NCBI RefSeq assembly: GCF_008807075.1
Contig: NZ_CP035632.1
Location: 2,666,001 to 2,730,000 of the forward strand
Direction: 5' to 3'
DNA from: Synechococcus sp. RSCCF101
GTDB lineage: Bacteria > Cyanobacteriota > Cyanobacteriia > PCC-6307 > Cyanobiaceae
Length of the DNA: 64,000 nt
This document shows, piece by piece, positions 38,398 to 46,372 of this stretch; within the stretch, counting starts at the first letter, position 1, and each line of letters starts with the position of its first letter. The notes under the pieces were generated by a model that ran no database searches, was not told where the DNA came from, and saw only the letters and a list, made by a program, of their open reading frames with translations. The position numbers and the translations under genes were made by a program.

Positions 38398-38865
38398 ATG
38401 GATCGCTTCAGACGCGCCACTTCAGTGGGCTTGGGCCACGACAGCCGCGGCAAGCAGCAGGCGTTCACCCTGGTGGAACTGGTGGTGACGGTGGCCATCC
38501 TCGGCGTTCTTTCGGCCGTGGCGATTCCCCAGTACCTGGGTGTGGTCGATCGTTCCGACCGGAAGGCGAAGGTGGCGGAGACGATTTCTGTGGCCAAGGA
38601 ATGTGCCGTGCTGAACCTGGGCGATCGCGATGGCTCGGGCGTGGCACTGACCAATCCCGTGTCCGGCAGCAGCGGCCGGCGGCAGCGGTGTGGAGACCGT
38701 TGGCCGGGGATCCGCTTCTTCGTCTCACAGCGCTTCAACAGTCCCGGGCCTGTGGAGTGCCAGGGTGAATCGTTCACCAATGCCCGAGGTGTGGTCGTGT
38801 TCGTCTTCGACTTTCCTGCGCATCTGCGCAGTACGGGAGCGCGGATCGTCTGCCGGCGCTACTGA
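38398..38865 (+). CDS. Type IV pilin-like protein, copy 2
   Basis: A 155-residue paralogue of the preceding gene. Prepilin signal with cleavage A22/F23 (Ala at -1 instead of the usual Gly), Glu at +5 (E27) and a nearly identical hydrophobic helix. The four cysteines fall in the same places (KEC, RCGD, VECQG, IVCR). Helix and ERFNSPGPV-like segments are nearly identical between copies, while the 60-100 loop differs strongly. RBS and first codons (GGAGGTGGGTGATGGATCGC) are identical to copy 1. Confidence 0.88.
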   Translation: MDRFRRATSVGLGHDSRGKQQAFTLVELVVTVAILGVLSAVAIPQYLGVVDRSDRKAKVAETISVAKECAVLNLGDRDGSGVALTNPVSGSSGRRQRCGDRWPGIRFFVSQRFNSPGPVECQGESFTNARGVVVFVFDFPAHLRSTGARIVCRRY

Positions 38866-38972
38866 AGTGCAAGCGGATGGTGTCAGCGAGATCTCTGGAC
38901 GTGGCCCCGGTCTCAGGCGCTGCCCCCGGTGGGAGGTGACACCTAGGCTGACAGCGTGATGCCGTCCCGGTC

Positions 38973-39734
38973 ATGAGCAGCGCGCAGTGTTCCGGCCTGA
39001 TTGATCAGCTGAGCGGATCCGCACCGGAGCGGTACGGCGACCTGAAGGTTCTGGCGCTCAATTGCACCCTCAACCGCACACCTGTGCTCTCCCACACCGA
39101 AGGTGTGATCCACCTGGCTCTGAAGGTGTTCGAATCGGTGGGCGCCAGCTGTGAGCTGATCCGGCCGGTGGATTTTGAGATTCCGGCCGGCCTGGGCACC
39201 GACATGAGTGCAACACCGGAATGGGATCGGGATGACTGGCCGCAGATCCAGGCCAGGATCGATGCCTGCGACATCCTGCTCCTCTGCACATCGGTGTGGC
39301 TGGGAGAGAAAACCTCGGTGTGCAATCGCGTGCTTGAGCGCATGTACGGCTACACCCACCTGGTGAACAGCAAGGGCCAGTACCGCGACTACGGCAAGGT
39401 GGGAGCCACCCTGATCACGGGAAATGAGGATGGCATCAAGCACTGCGCCATGAACATCCTCTTCTCCCTGTCGCACATCGGCTATACGGTGCCTCCCCAG
39501 GCCGATGCGGGCTGGGTCGGAGAGGCCGGGCCGGGCCCCTCCTACATGGACCCGGGCTCGGGCGGACCGGAGAACGATTTCACCAACCGCAACACCACCT
39601 TCCTGGCCTGGAATTGCCTGCACCTGGCCCGGCTCCTGAAGGATGCCGGTGGCTACCCCGCCCATGGCAACGTGCCGTCCCAGTGGGACGCCGGCTGCCA
39701 CGCCGGCCGTGCCAATCCCGAGCACCGGGCCTGA
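38973..39734 (+). CDS. NAD(P)H-dependent FMN reductase-like flavoprotein
   Basis: A 253-residue flavodoxin-fold protein. The N-terminal strand-loop LKVLALNCTLNRTPVLSHTE is the FMN phosphate-binding pattern; CDILLLCTSVWLGEKTSVCNRVLERM and KVGATLITGNEDGIKHCAMN are the second and third typical segments. The C-terminal 60 residues (PSYMDPGSGGPENDFTNRN) are an extension seen in a subset of these proteins. Cytoplasmic; electron acceptor unknown. Eleven bases before the ZIP-like membrane protein. Confidence 0.82.
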   Translation: MSSAQCSGLIDQLSGSAPERYGDLKVLALNCTLNRTPVLSHTEGVIHLALKVFESVGASCELIRPVDFEIPAGLGTDMSATPEWDRDDWPQIQARIDACDILLLCTSVWLGEKTSVCNRVLERMYGYTHLVNSKGQYRDYGKVGATLITGNEDGIKHCAMNILFSLSHIGYTVPPQADAGWVGEAGPGPSYMDPGSGGPENDFTNRNTTFLAWNCLHLARLLKDAGGYPAHGNVPSQWDAGCHAGRANPEHRA

Positions 39735-39745
39735 GTGACCGCCCC

Positions 39746-40558
39746 ATGCCTCTGATCGACCTGCCGGCAGTGGTTGCCGCTGGAGCCCACGCTGCTGGAG
39801 CCCACGCCGCCGCCGTGACGAGCCCGGGCACGATCCTCCTGCTGGCGCTGATCCTGGCCCTGGTGCATCTGGTGGGAACGCGACTGCCCCTGTTCCGCGT
39901 GGTGCCCCTGCACCGCTGGACCTCCTTCGCCGGCGGCGTGTCGCTCGCCTACGTGTTCCTCGAGGTGTTTCCGGAACTGGCGGCCCATCAGGCCCATCTG
40001 CTGGAGAGCGGGCTGGCGCCGGGCTTCCTCGAGAACCACACCTATCTGATGGCCCTCGCCGGCCTGGTGAGCTTCTACTCGCTCGACATCTTCCGCCTCC
40101 GCCAGCGGCGGGCCGAGGCCGCGGCGGGTCAGGTGGTCCCGGAGGGAACCGTGGTGCGCGCGACGTTCTGGATCCGCATCACGGCCTTCGCGGTGCTCAA
40201 TCTGATCTTTGGGGCGCTGCTCGATGAGGTCAGTCACCTGAGCCTGCTGAGCTGCGGGCTCTTCGTGCTGGCGGTGGTGCTGCACTTCTTCGTGATCGAC
40301 ACCTCCGTTCAGGAGGTGGATGCGCGCCTGTTCCACCGCTACGGCCGCTGGCTGCTGGCGGGGGCGGTGCTGCTGGGCTCGCTGCTGGGTCTGCTGGCAC
40401 CGCCGGACAGTGCGCTGCTGACGGTGGTGTGGTCCTTTCTCGCCGGCAGCGTGATTCTCAATGTGCTGCGCCGTGAACTGCCCGAAGCGAATCACACCTG
40501 CTACCGGTCGTTTCTTGCGGGCTGCGGCCTGTTCGCCGCCATCCTCTTTCTCGCCTGA
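39746..40558 (+). CDS. ZIP-like integral membrane protein
   Basis: A 270-residue protein with seven to eight hydrophobic segments (first at about 29-47). The string FAGGVSLAYVFLEVFPELAAH resembles the ZIP metal-transporter core helix, and histidines cluster at the N-terminus, including a 15-base tandem repeat encoding AGAHAAGAHA at about 39,778-39,808. The core ZIP motif HNxxxG is not obvious, so transport of metal is a hypothesis. Follows the flavoprotein gene by 11 bases and precedes a DMT permease gene by two bases, so the three form a likely operon. The open frame continues upstream; the ATG at 39746 fits best. Confidence 0.6.
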   Translation: MPLIDLPAVVAAGAHAAGAHAAAVTSPGTILLLALILALVHLVGTRLPLFRVVPLHRWTSFAGGVSLAYVFLEVFPELAAHQAHLLESGLAPGFLENHTYLMALAGLVSFYSLDIFRLRQRRAEAAAGQVVPEGTVVRATFWIRITAFAVLNLIFGALLDEVSHLSLLSCGLFVLAVVLHFFVIDTSVQEVDARLFHRYGRWLLAGAVLLGSLLGLLAPPDSALLTVVWSFLAGSVILNVLRRELPEANHTCYRSFLAGCGLFAAILFLA

Positions 40559-40560
40559 GG

Positions 40561-41523
40561 GTGATCGGCATGGCTCTGCTGCCGCTGCTGGCCTACGTGC
40601 TGCTCAAGGGGCTGGAGAACACCAGCGTGCGGGGGTTGCAACGCTTCGGCATGAGCCATCCGGTGGATGGGCTCAATCCCATCAGTGCTTGCAACCTGTT
40701 CTTCTTCGCCCTGCTGGTGGTGGGCCTGAGCCTGGTGCTGGCGGACCGGACGGCGCTGCGACGAGAGCTGCCGCGGCTGGGTCCCCGGCAGCTGCTGCTG
40801 CTCCTGCTCGACAGCCTCAGCGGCAGCCTGCTCGGCCCCCTGGGCAGCTACATGGCGATCGAGTCGCTCTCGGTGATCGAGAAGACCCTGGTCTTCAGCC
40901 TGGTGCTCCCGGCCGCTGCCGGGATGGCCCGGCTCTGGCTGCGGGAGCCCTTGCCGCGTCGCTTCGGCCTCACCTGCCTGCTGATCGCCGTCGGTCTGCT
41001 GCTGGTGGCCCTGGGGGGCGAGGCCGCCGGAGGAATGCACCGTCTGGCCGGCCTGCTCTGGGGTGCGGTGGGCGTTCTGGGGTTCGCGGCCAGCGCCGTC
41101 ACCGCCCGTCTGCTCGGCCAGCAGGGTCTGGGCATCGGCCTCACCAGCGGCCTGCCCTCGCTGCTGGGGGCCCTGGTGTTTCTGGTGATCGGGCTGGTGC
41201 TCTTCGGCGCTGAGCACTTCGTGCACCTGCAGCTCTGGTGGGTGGCGGGGGTGATCGGGCTCTACGCCATCACCCTGGTGCTCGGCAGCGAATGGAGCCT
41301 GCGGCTCGCCTATCGCCGTTTCAGCGTCGCGCGCGTGTCGATCGTGGGATCCCTCTCGATCGCCGTGTCGGTCTTCAGTGCCGCCCTGCTTCTGGGAGAG
41401 CCCCTCGGCCTGCCGGTGCTGCTGGGCACGGGCCTGGTGATCGCCGCCGTGGTGGTGGCCGGTGGCTCCGCTCCGGCCACCGCTGCGCTGGAAGCCAGCG
41501 GCAGCGTTCGCGCCCAGGCTTGA
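40561..41523 (+). CDS. EamA/DMT-superfamily permease
   Basis: A 320-residue inner-membrane protein with ten hydrophobic segments in two repeats of five, the drug/metabolite transporter layout; the second repeat ends ARVSIVGSLSIAVSVFSAALLLGEPLGLPVLLGTGLV, the typical EamA closing motif. Substrate unknown. Starts with GTG two bases after the ZIP-like gene stop (an ATG at 40570 is also possible). Confidence 0.8.
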   Translation: MIGMALLPLLAYVLLKGLENTSVRGLQRFGMSHPVDGLNPISACNLFFFALLVVGLSLVLADRTALRRELPRLGPRQLLLLLLDSLSGSLLGPLGSYMAIESLSVIEKTLVFSLVLPAAAGMARLWLREPLPRRFGLTCLLIAVGLLLVALGGEAAGGMHRLAGLLWGAVGVLGFAASAVTARLLGQQGLGIGLTSGLPSLLGALVFLVIGLVLFGAEHFVHLQLWWVAGVIGLYAITLVLGSEWSLRLAYRRFSVARVSIVGSLSIAVSVFSAALLLGEPLGLPVLLGTGLVIAAVVVAGGSAPATAALEASGSVRAQA

Positions 41524-41579
41524 TCCCTGGGGCCCGCGCCGGTGCCGGGGAGACTGGAGCGGGTTGTGTGCCGGTTCCC

Positions 41580-42107
41580 ATGTCCCGTTGTCAGCCGAGG
41601 GAGGATGCCGCTCAGGCCGGAAGGGGCGGACGGCGTCCCGCACTGCTGGCCGCGGCGGCTGCCGTCGCGGTGTCCGGGTTCGCTCCCGGCGGGCTGAGGG
41701 CCGCCGAGCTCGGTCCGGGTCCCTGCATCTGGACCAGTGAGGTGAGCCCGGAGGCCCTGATTCGCTTTCAGCCCCAGACCCAGCCCGGCCTGAGGCGGGG
41801 GGAGCTCTTCTTCCGCCGCCGGCGCGTCAGCGGTTTTGAGGTGGGCACCTCCCTGGGCTACGGGACCAGCTGGTGGGGCCTCACACCGCAGTCGGAGGGC
41901 CGCGGCGACCGCGTGGTCTGGTTCCGCGGGCCGGAGCCCCTGCGCAGCCTCCCCTCCCCCGGCCCGGCCGCCGATCGGCTGCTGATCACCGGGCTGGGCA
42001 GTGCCCTCTGGTATCGGGGCGATCAGCGCTTGCGGCGGGAGCCGACCCTGATCCAGGCGGCGGAGGGGTTCTGGAGGATGTCTCCCACGTGCCCGGAGGA
42101 AGGCTGA
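41580..42107 (+). CDS. Secreted protein of unknown function
   Basis: A 175-residue protein with a signal peptide (RRPALLAAAAAVAVSGFAP ... LRA, cleavage near residue 41). The mature part is rich in Arg, Gly and Trp (GYGTSWWGLTPQS, SALWYRGDQRLRRE) with two cysteines. No family recognised. Starts 56 bases after the DMT permease gene. Confidence 0.65.
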   Translation: MSRCQPREDAAQAGRGGRRPALLAAAAAVAVSGFAPGGLRAAELGPGPCIWTSEVSPEALIRFQPQTQPGLRRGELFFRRRRVSGFEVGTSLGYGTSWWGLTPQSEGRGDRVVWFRGPEPLRSLPSPGPAADRLLITGLGSALWYRGDQRLRREPTLIQAAEGFWRMSPTCPEEG

Positions 42108-42133
42108 AGGCCTGCCGCGTTCAATCGCCAGCC

Positions 42134-42481
42134 TCAGGAGTCCGGAGCCGGCTCAGCGGCGGGTGCGTCGTCCATCGCTTCGGCCGATGGAGCGGGAGCG
42201 CCGGTCGTGTAGTGGGCGGTGCAGCGGTAGCGGGTGTTGCCCCAGCCCACATCCACGGTCTGGCAGGTGACGCGATCGACCGTGGAGCCGCGGGGCACCG
42301 CGGAGCGGGCCCGTGTCACCGCCAGGGATTTCGGGCCGTTGGATTCACGGGTCACCGTGCCGCTGCCCTCCGCCAGGCCCGGCGCGGCAGCGGGGAACAG
42401 CAGGCCCAGCACGACCAGACCGGCCAGCCTGCGGTGCAGGAGCCGGTGCCGATGGGGTGATGGTGAACCGATCGAAGCCAT
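42134..42481 (-). CDS. Small secreted protein
   Basis: A 115-residue protein with an N-terminal signal peptide (LLHRRLAGLVVLGLLFPAAAPGLA). The mature part contains two cysteines (VTCQTV and YRCTAHY) spaced 18 residues apart, probably a disulphide, and an acidic Pro/Ala-rich tail. No family recognised. Divergent from hsp20 and convergent with the preceding secreted-protein gene. Confidence 0.65.
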   Translation of the reverse strand: MASIGSPSPHRHRLLHRRLAGLVVLGLLFPAAAPGLAEGSGTVTRESNGPKSLAVTRARSAVPRGSTVDRVTCQTVDVGWGNTRYRCTAHYTTGAPAPSAEAMDDAPAAEPAPDS

Positions 42482-42672
42482 GGTGGAGCGGTGCGGCCGT
42501 TCGATTCCATGATGAATCGGTTTTCACTAACGGGCATTCCGGTATGCCGAATGGAGTGGTGAGGGCCGAATCGATCCGGTCGGTTCTCCCCTTTCCAGCG
42601 CAGGAATGCAGCAGGGAGAGTGTCTGCACCGGGGTTGATCCCTGGTCGTTTCACTGACCCGTTGATCCCACC

Positions 42673-43116
42673 ATGATGAGTCTTCGATCCACATCGCCGA
42701 TCGCCATCTTTGATCGGCTCGAGCAGCAGCTCCAGCACCAACTCCAGAGTGCCGAGCGTCTGCCGGCCGCCGAGCTGCGTGAAGACGGTGAGCGTTATGA
42801 GCTGATGCTGGAACTGCCCGGTGTGCAGCGCGATGCCATCGATGTCCAGGCCACCGACCGCAGCCTGGTGGTGAGCGCCGAGCGTCGCAATCCATCAGAC
42901 ACCGAGGCCGCCTGCGAGCCGGGCAAGGGCCAGGCCGCAGGACAGGACGCCGTGATTCTCAGCGAGTTCCGCTACGGCACATGGGGCCGCAGCTTCCGCT
43001 TCCCGCAGGCGATCCAGCGCGATGGGATCAGCGCCATCTATCGCGATGGTGTGCTCACGGTTGTGGCTCCCAAGGCCCAGTCCGTGACATCCGTGGCTGT
43101 CCAGGTGGCTGGCTGA
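42673..43116 (+). CDS. Hsp20 family small heat-shock protein
   Basis: A 147-residue alpha-crystallin-domain chaperone that holds unfolding proteins. The domain (residues about 35-140) shows YELMLELPGVQRDAIDVQ, RSLVVSAERR and the closing GVLTVVAPK. A spacer loop rich in Ala/Gly/Glu (75-95) is longer than usual. The Phe-rich loop is FGRSFRFPQAIQ-like (WGRSFRFPQAI). Stand-alone gene with its own upstream region. Confidence 0.9.
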   Translation: MMSLRSTSPIAIFDRLEQQLQHQLQSAERLPAAELREDGERYELMLELPGVQRDAIDVQATDRSLVVSAERRNPSDTEAACEPGKGQAAGQDAVILSEFRYGTWGRSFRFPQAIQRDGISAIYRDGVLTVVAPKAQSVTSVAVQVAG

Positions 43117-43148
43117 CGCGGGAGCCGCCTGCGGCTGCTTGTGAGAAG

Positions 43149-43198
43149 CCAACCCATTCGTTCTGTCCGGGACCTCCTGGCAGACGCGGATGGGTTGG
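43149..43198 (+). terminator. Long-loop inverted repeat after hsp20
   Basis: CCAACCCAT (43149-43157) is the perfect inverse complement of ATGGGTTGG (43190-43198), followed by TTGTC. The 9-bp stem with a 32-base loop lies about 30 bases after the hsp20 stop and may act as a terminator for it. Confidence 0.4.
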
Positions 43199-43239
43199 TT
43201 GTCAGTCGGACCGGAGTCAGAGTCGATCAGGTTGGTGCG

Positions 43240-43494
43240 TCAGATCACCCGCACGTGAGCCTGGCCGGTGGCTGCGGCGGTGGCCGCGGCTGACGCCGGT
43301 CGATGGGCGGCATCCGGTTCGAGGCTGATGCGATACCAGCATTCCGCGCCGGTGGGCGAGCGGCCGGTGAGCGTGGGCATCTGGTGCAGGGTGCGCCCGC
43401 CCTGGGTCACGGCCTGGCAGACCGCCTGTTGCTCTTCCTTGGCATCCAGGGTGACCTCCTTCAGGTCCACGCCATGAAAGGACACATGAAACAT
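43240..43494 (-). CDS. Small protein of unknown function
   Basis: An 84-residue protein. N-terminal part looks globular (MFHVSFHGVDLKEVTLDAKEEQQAVCQAV), followed by a WYRISLEP strand; the C-terminal 20 residues are Ala/Thr rich. No signal peptide. Not recognised; may be a small cyanobacterial orphan family. Confidence 0.5.
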   Translation of the reverse strand: MFHVSFHGVDLKEVTLDAKEEQQAVCQAVTQGGRTLHQMPTLTGRSPTGAECWYRISLEPDAAHRPASAAATAAATGQAHVRVI

Positions 43495-43637
43495 GGCTGC
43501 CTCCGAACCTCTGATCTCGTCATACCACCAGTGAACGGCGGCAGCTCAGGCTCTTAGCAGCACAACACATCCCGTTATCACGGGAGCCTCCTCTGCCTGG
43601 CAGCGCTTGCTACGGACGGTGGAATTGGCTCCAGCAG

Positions 43638-44327
43638 TCACCAGGGCAGCTCCTCGCCGTTGGCGTGCCAGAAGCGGCCGCTGCTGGCGAGGGTGAGGGC
43701 ATCGAGCCGGGCCAGCAGGCCTTCAGCGGCCTGTGCCGGCGGGATGCCGCTCGGGCTGAAGCCGATCATTTCGGTGCGCACCATGCCCGGATGCAGGATC
43801 GCCACCGCGATGCCCTTCCCCTTCAGGTCGATCGACAGGGACTTGCCGGCCATGCACAGCGCCGCCTTCGACATCCGGTAGCCGTAGTAGCCCCCGCTGC
43901 CGTTGTCGGCGATCGAGCCCATGCGGCTCGTGATCAGGCCCACCTTCGCGCCGCGGCGCAGCAGCGGCATCAGGGCTTCGGTCACGCGCAGCGGGCCGAT
44001 GGCGTTGACCTCGAACTGGCGAAGGAGGCTGGCGCTGTCGATCCCGGGCCAGGCATCCGACTCGAGCAGTCCGGCGTTGTTGATCAGCAGGTCGACCGAC
44101 TGGATCCCGGCTGAGGAGAGCGCCGCCGGCAGGGCGGCCACGCCCGCGTCGCTGCTCACATCCACGCTCTCGATGCGCGTCACGCCCAGATCCCTGAGCT
44201 CCGGGCTGCTCCGCCGGCAGATCGCCACCACCCGGTCACCGCGGGCGCTGAGCTGCCGGCAGAGCTCCAGGCCGATGCCCCGGTTGGCCCCGGTCACCAT
44301 GACAGTGGAGCCTGACGAGGCGGGCAT
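43638..44327 (-). CDS. Short-chain dehydrogenase/reductase
   Basis: A 229-residue classical SDR. Cofactor motif TGANRGIG (residues 12-19), NNAG (near 84), catalytic Ser in LITSRMGS, and YGYRMSK with Tyr and Lys spaced by four (YxxxK). The C-terminal substrate loop is short. NAD(P)-dependent oxidoreductase of unknown substrate; most similar by eye to the C-factor/sniffer-like group. Confidence 0.9.
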   Translation of the reverse strand: MPASSGSTVMVTGANRGIGLELCRQLSARGDRVVAICRRSSPELRDLGVTRIESVDVSSDAGVAALPAALSSAGIQSVDLLINNAGLLESDAWPGIDSASLLRQFEVNAIGPLRVTEALMPLLRRGAKVGLITSRMGSIADNGSGGYYGYRMSKAALCMAGKSLSIDLKGKGIAVAILHPGMVRTEMIGFSPSGIPPAQAAEGLLARLDALTLASSGRFWHANGEELPW

Positions 44328-44332
44328 GAGGG

Positions 44333-44635
44333 CTACTGCTGAATGCAGTCCATCCTGGAACGGGTGCCGTCTCCCAGGCGGAAACGGCAGCGCTCACCGT
44401 GGCCCTGGTCGTCCTGCATCTCCACAGCGCCCGCTCCGGGTGAGGTGGAGCGGGTCCGGATCGTGTAGGAGCCTGAGCCCTCCGGGTTGGGCGGCGGTGG
44501 AATGGGGCGTTCCTGAGCCGTGGCGCCCGGCCCAGTGAGCAGGCCTGTGAGCAGAGCCGCCGCCAGCGCACCGATGCGGCAGGCCTCCCTGGAGAGAAAA
44601 GGGTGCGGGACCTGGACGGGTGCTGCCGATCGCAT
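44333..44635 (-). CDS. Small secreted protein
   Basis: A 100-residue protein with signal peptide (RIGALAAALLTGLLTGPGATAQ). The mature part has the pattern GSGSYTIRTRSTSPG ... ERCRFRLGDGTRSRMDC with two cysteines. No family recognised. It ends five bases before the SDR gene start on the same strand. The open frame extends further upstream but the ATG at 44635 places the signal peptide correctly. Confidence 0.6.
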   Translation of the reverse strand: MRSAAPVQVPHPFLSREACRIGALAAALLTGLLTGPGATAQERPIPPPPNPEGSGSYTIRTRSTSPGAGAVEMQDDQGHGERCRFRLGDGTRSRMDCIQQ

Positions 44636-44655
44636 GGCGTCTGAGAGGAGGGGAA

Positions 44656-44934
44656 TCACGGTCCTGCTGTGGGAGCGGTGCTGCCGCTCTGCTGGCCCTG
44701 CCACTCGCGGATGATCGATTCGGTGGTGGGTTCGGCGATCCCCAGCTGGCGCAGGCTGCGCTCGCTGGCCTCGAACTCCCGCCGGATCGTGGCATCGAGA
44801 TCGGCGTCGCTCTGGTTGCGGATCAGCTCCTCCAGCTCCTCGCTGCTGATCGCCCGCTTCGGGCGCGGCTGTGGCGTGTCCGCCACGGCCGGCGCCGCGG
44901 CCAGCAGGGTCAGAAGCAACAAGGCGATGCTCAT
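44656..44934 (-). CDS. Small secreted protein coupled to CHAD gene
   Basis: A 92-residue protein with a clear signal peptide (SIALLLLTLLAAAPAVA) and a charged helical mature part (EELEELIRNQSDADLDATIRR). Its ATG overlaps the stop of the CHAD-domain gene by four bases (ATGA), which fixes the start. Function unknown; coupling suggests coproduction with the CHAD protein. Confidence 0.7.
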   Translation of the reverse strand: MSIALLLLTLLAAAPAVADTPQPRPKRAISSEELEELIRNQSDADLDATIRREFEASERSLRQLGIAEPTTESIIREWQGQQSGSTAPTAGP

Positions 44935-45962
44935 GGCTGCAGCGTGGCGACGCCGCCCGGGTTCTGCAAGCACCAGCGCCACCACTCGGGGAAGCCGGAG
45001 TCCGTTTCGAGCCACAGATGCCGCTGGTCGCACCAGTCCGCCCAGGCCAGATCGAGGCGCTCCTGCCAGAGCCCGATCAACGTCGGACAGCGTGAGGCCA
45101 GCGGGCGTGGATCGGCCCGCTGGCCCTGGCTGCCTTCGAGCAGCTCCTTCCAGATCACGAGGTCCTGCAGGGTTCCGAGTGCGTCCTGAACCCGCTTGAG
45201 CCGCAGCAGTCGGTCCCGCAGATCGGGCCGTACCGCCTCCCACATCTCCAGCTGATAGCGCAGCCGCTTGAACGCCTTGCGCAGCTCATGCAGGGCCAGC
45301 TCCTCCGGGCTGCCGGGGGCCGGCCGCTGGCCGTCGCCCCAGCCGCTGGCGAGCCGGATGCGGGCCATCTGGGCCATCAGGGCCGCCTGCAGCAGCGGAA
45401 CGGACGGGGCCAGATCACCGGGCATGGTTGGAGTGGTGTCGCTCTGCAGCAGCCGGCTCCACCAGGCGGGTGGCCGCTGCAGATGCCTGGCCAGCCGGCG
45501 CCTGGCCCGCCGACGCCGCTTCCCAAGCGTGCGCAGCAGCCTGTCCAGCCGGCTCCGCTCGGCGTCGGCCATGGCGGTGCCGTTGGTGGTTCGGCAGGTC
45601 TCCAGCTCTTCCAGCAGGACGTCGAGGTCGCGCACCGCACCGGCCAGCCTGGCCATCCGTCCGAGCCGGGATGCTCCGGCCCAGTGCCAGTGATTGGGGA
45701 AGGCCTCCGCCATCGATCGCAGCCGACGCAGGCTGGTGCGGAACTGGTGCACGGCATGACGATCGGCCTCCAGTTGTTCGCTCTCAGCCGTTTTCGGAGG
45801 GGGGGCCAGCAACTCCGGCATCAGCCCGTTCAGGCGTTCGGCCAGCAGGGCATGGCGCCGCTCCAGCAGCCGGATCAGGGCTCTGTGACTCTCTCCGGCT
45901 TCCGGCAGGGTGCCGGCACTCTTGCCGCACGATGCGCCCATGGCAGCGCAAGCAGTCTTCAC
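44931..45962 (-). CDS. CHAD domain protein
   Basis: A 343-residue all-helical CHAD protein. The conserved histidines and basic residues of the four-helix repeats are visible: VHQFRTSLRRLRSMAEAF, ALHELRKAFKRLRYQLEMW and LKRVQDALGTLQDLVIWKE. CHAD proteins bind inorganic polyphosphate, often near polyphosphate kinases or TTM phosphatases; neither is in the window. Cytoplasmic. Start is ATG at 45962 or a second ATG eight residues later. Confidence 0.88.
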   Translation of the reverse strand: MKTACAAMGASCGKSAGTLPEAGESHRALIRLLERRHALLAERLNGLMPELLAPPPKTAESEQLEADRHAVHQFRTSLRRLRSMAEAFPNHWHWAGASRLGRMARLAGAVRDLDVLLEELETCRTTNGTAMADAERSRLDRLLRTLGKRRRRARRRLARHLQRPPAWWSRLLQSDTTPTMPGDLAPSVPLLQAALMAQMARIRLASGWGDGQRPAPGSPEELALHELRKAFKRLRYQLEMWEAVRPDLRDRLLRLKRVQDALGTLQDLVIWKELLEGSQGQRADPRPLASRCPTLIGLWQERLDLAWADWCDQRHLWLETDSGFPEWWRWCLQNPGGVATLQP

Positions 45963-46026
45963 TGTTCAGGCTAGAAACCTCCTTCCAACCCAGCCATGGC
46001 GCTTGCCGGCCGCCGAGAGAACCGGC

Positions 46027-46278
46027 TCAGCCGGGAAGGATGTCCAGCACCGCGTCGGCACTGAGGGTGTGGACGATCCCCGTGTCCTGGCAGGCCACCT
46101 GCAGAAAGCTGACCTCCGGCCCGCGGGCCCCGCCCTCGGTGTGCAGCACCGTGCCCAGCCAGCTGGAACGCTCGGCCCCGGCGATGCGCACCGTGTCGCC
46201 GACGCGCACCTTCAGAAAGGCCGGTTCGGCCGGCTCCGGTCCCTTCCCTTCCGGAAAGGCGTTCAGGGCGTCGGGCAT
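46027..46278 (-). CDS. DUF3104-like small protein
   Basis: An 83-residue protein with VRVGDTVRIAGAERSSWLGTV ... LHTEGGARGPEVSFLQVACQDTGIVHTLSADAVLDIL, which fits the picocyanobacterial DUF3104 family (a small beta-barrel-like domain). Function unknown. It lies just downstream of the CHAD gene start on the same strand and divergent from the CsgG-like gene. Confidence 0.7.
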   Translation of the reverse strand: MPDALNAFPEGKGPEPAEPAFLKVRVGDTVRIAGAERSSWLGTVLHTEGGARGPEVSFLQVACQDTGIVHTLSADAVLDILPG

Positions 46279-46372
46279 CGCGACAACGTCTGAGCGACGG
46301 GGGAGGTGAGGGTTGGATCACCTGGATGAAGCACCCATACTCTCCGGCAGATTTCGGTCCACCGTCAGCGTC

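Noticed and set aside
40501-41643. 380-codon minus-strand open frame opposite the DMT permease
   Set aside because: Low-complexity antisense shadow of a membrane protein gene.
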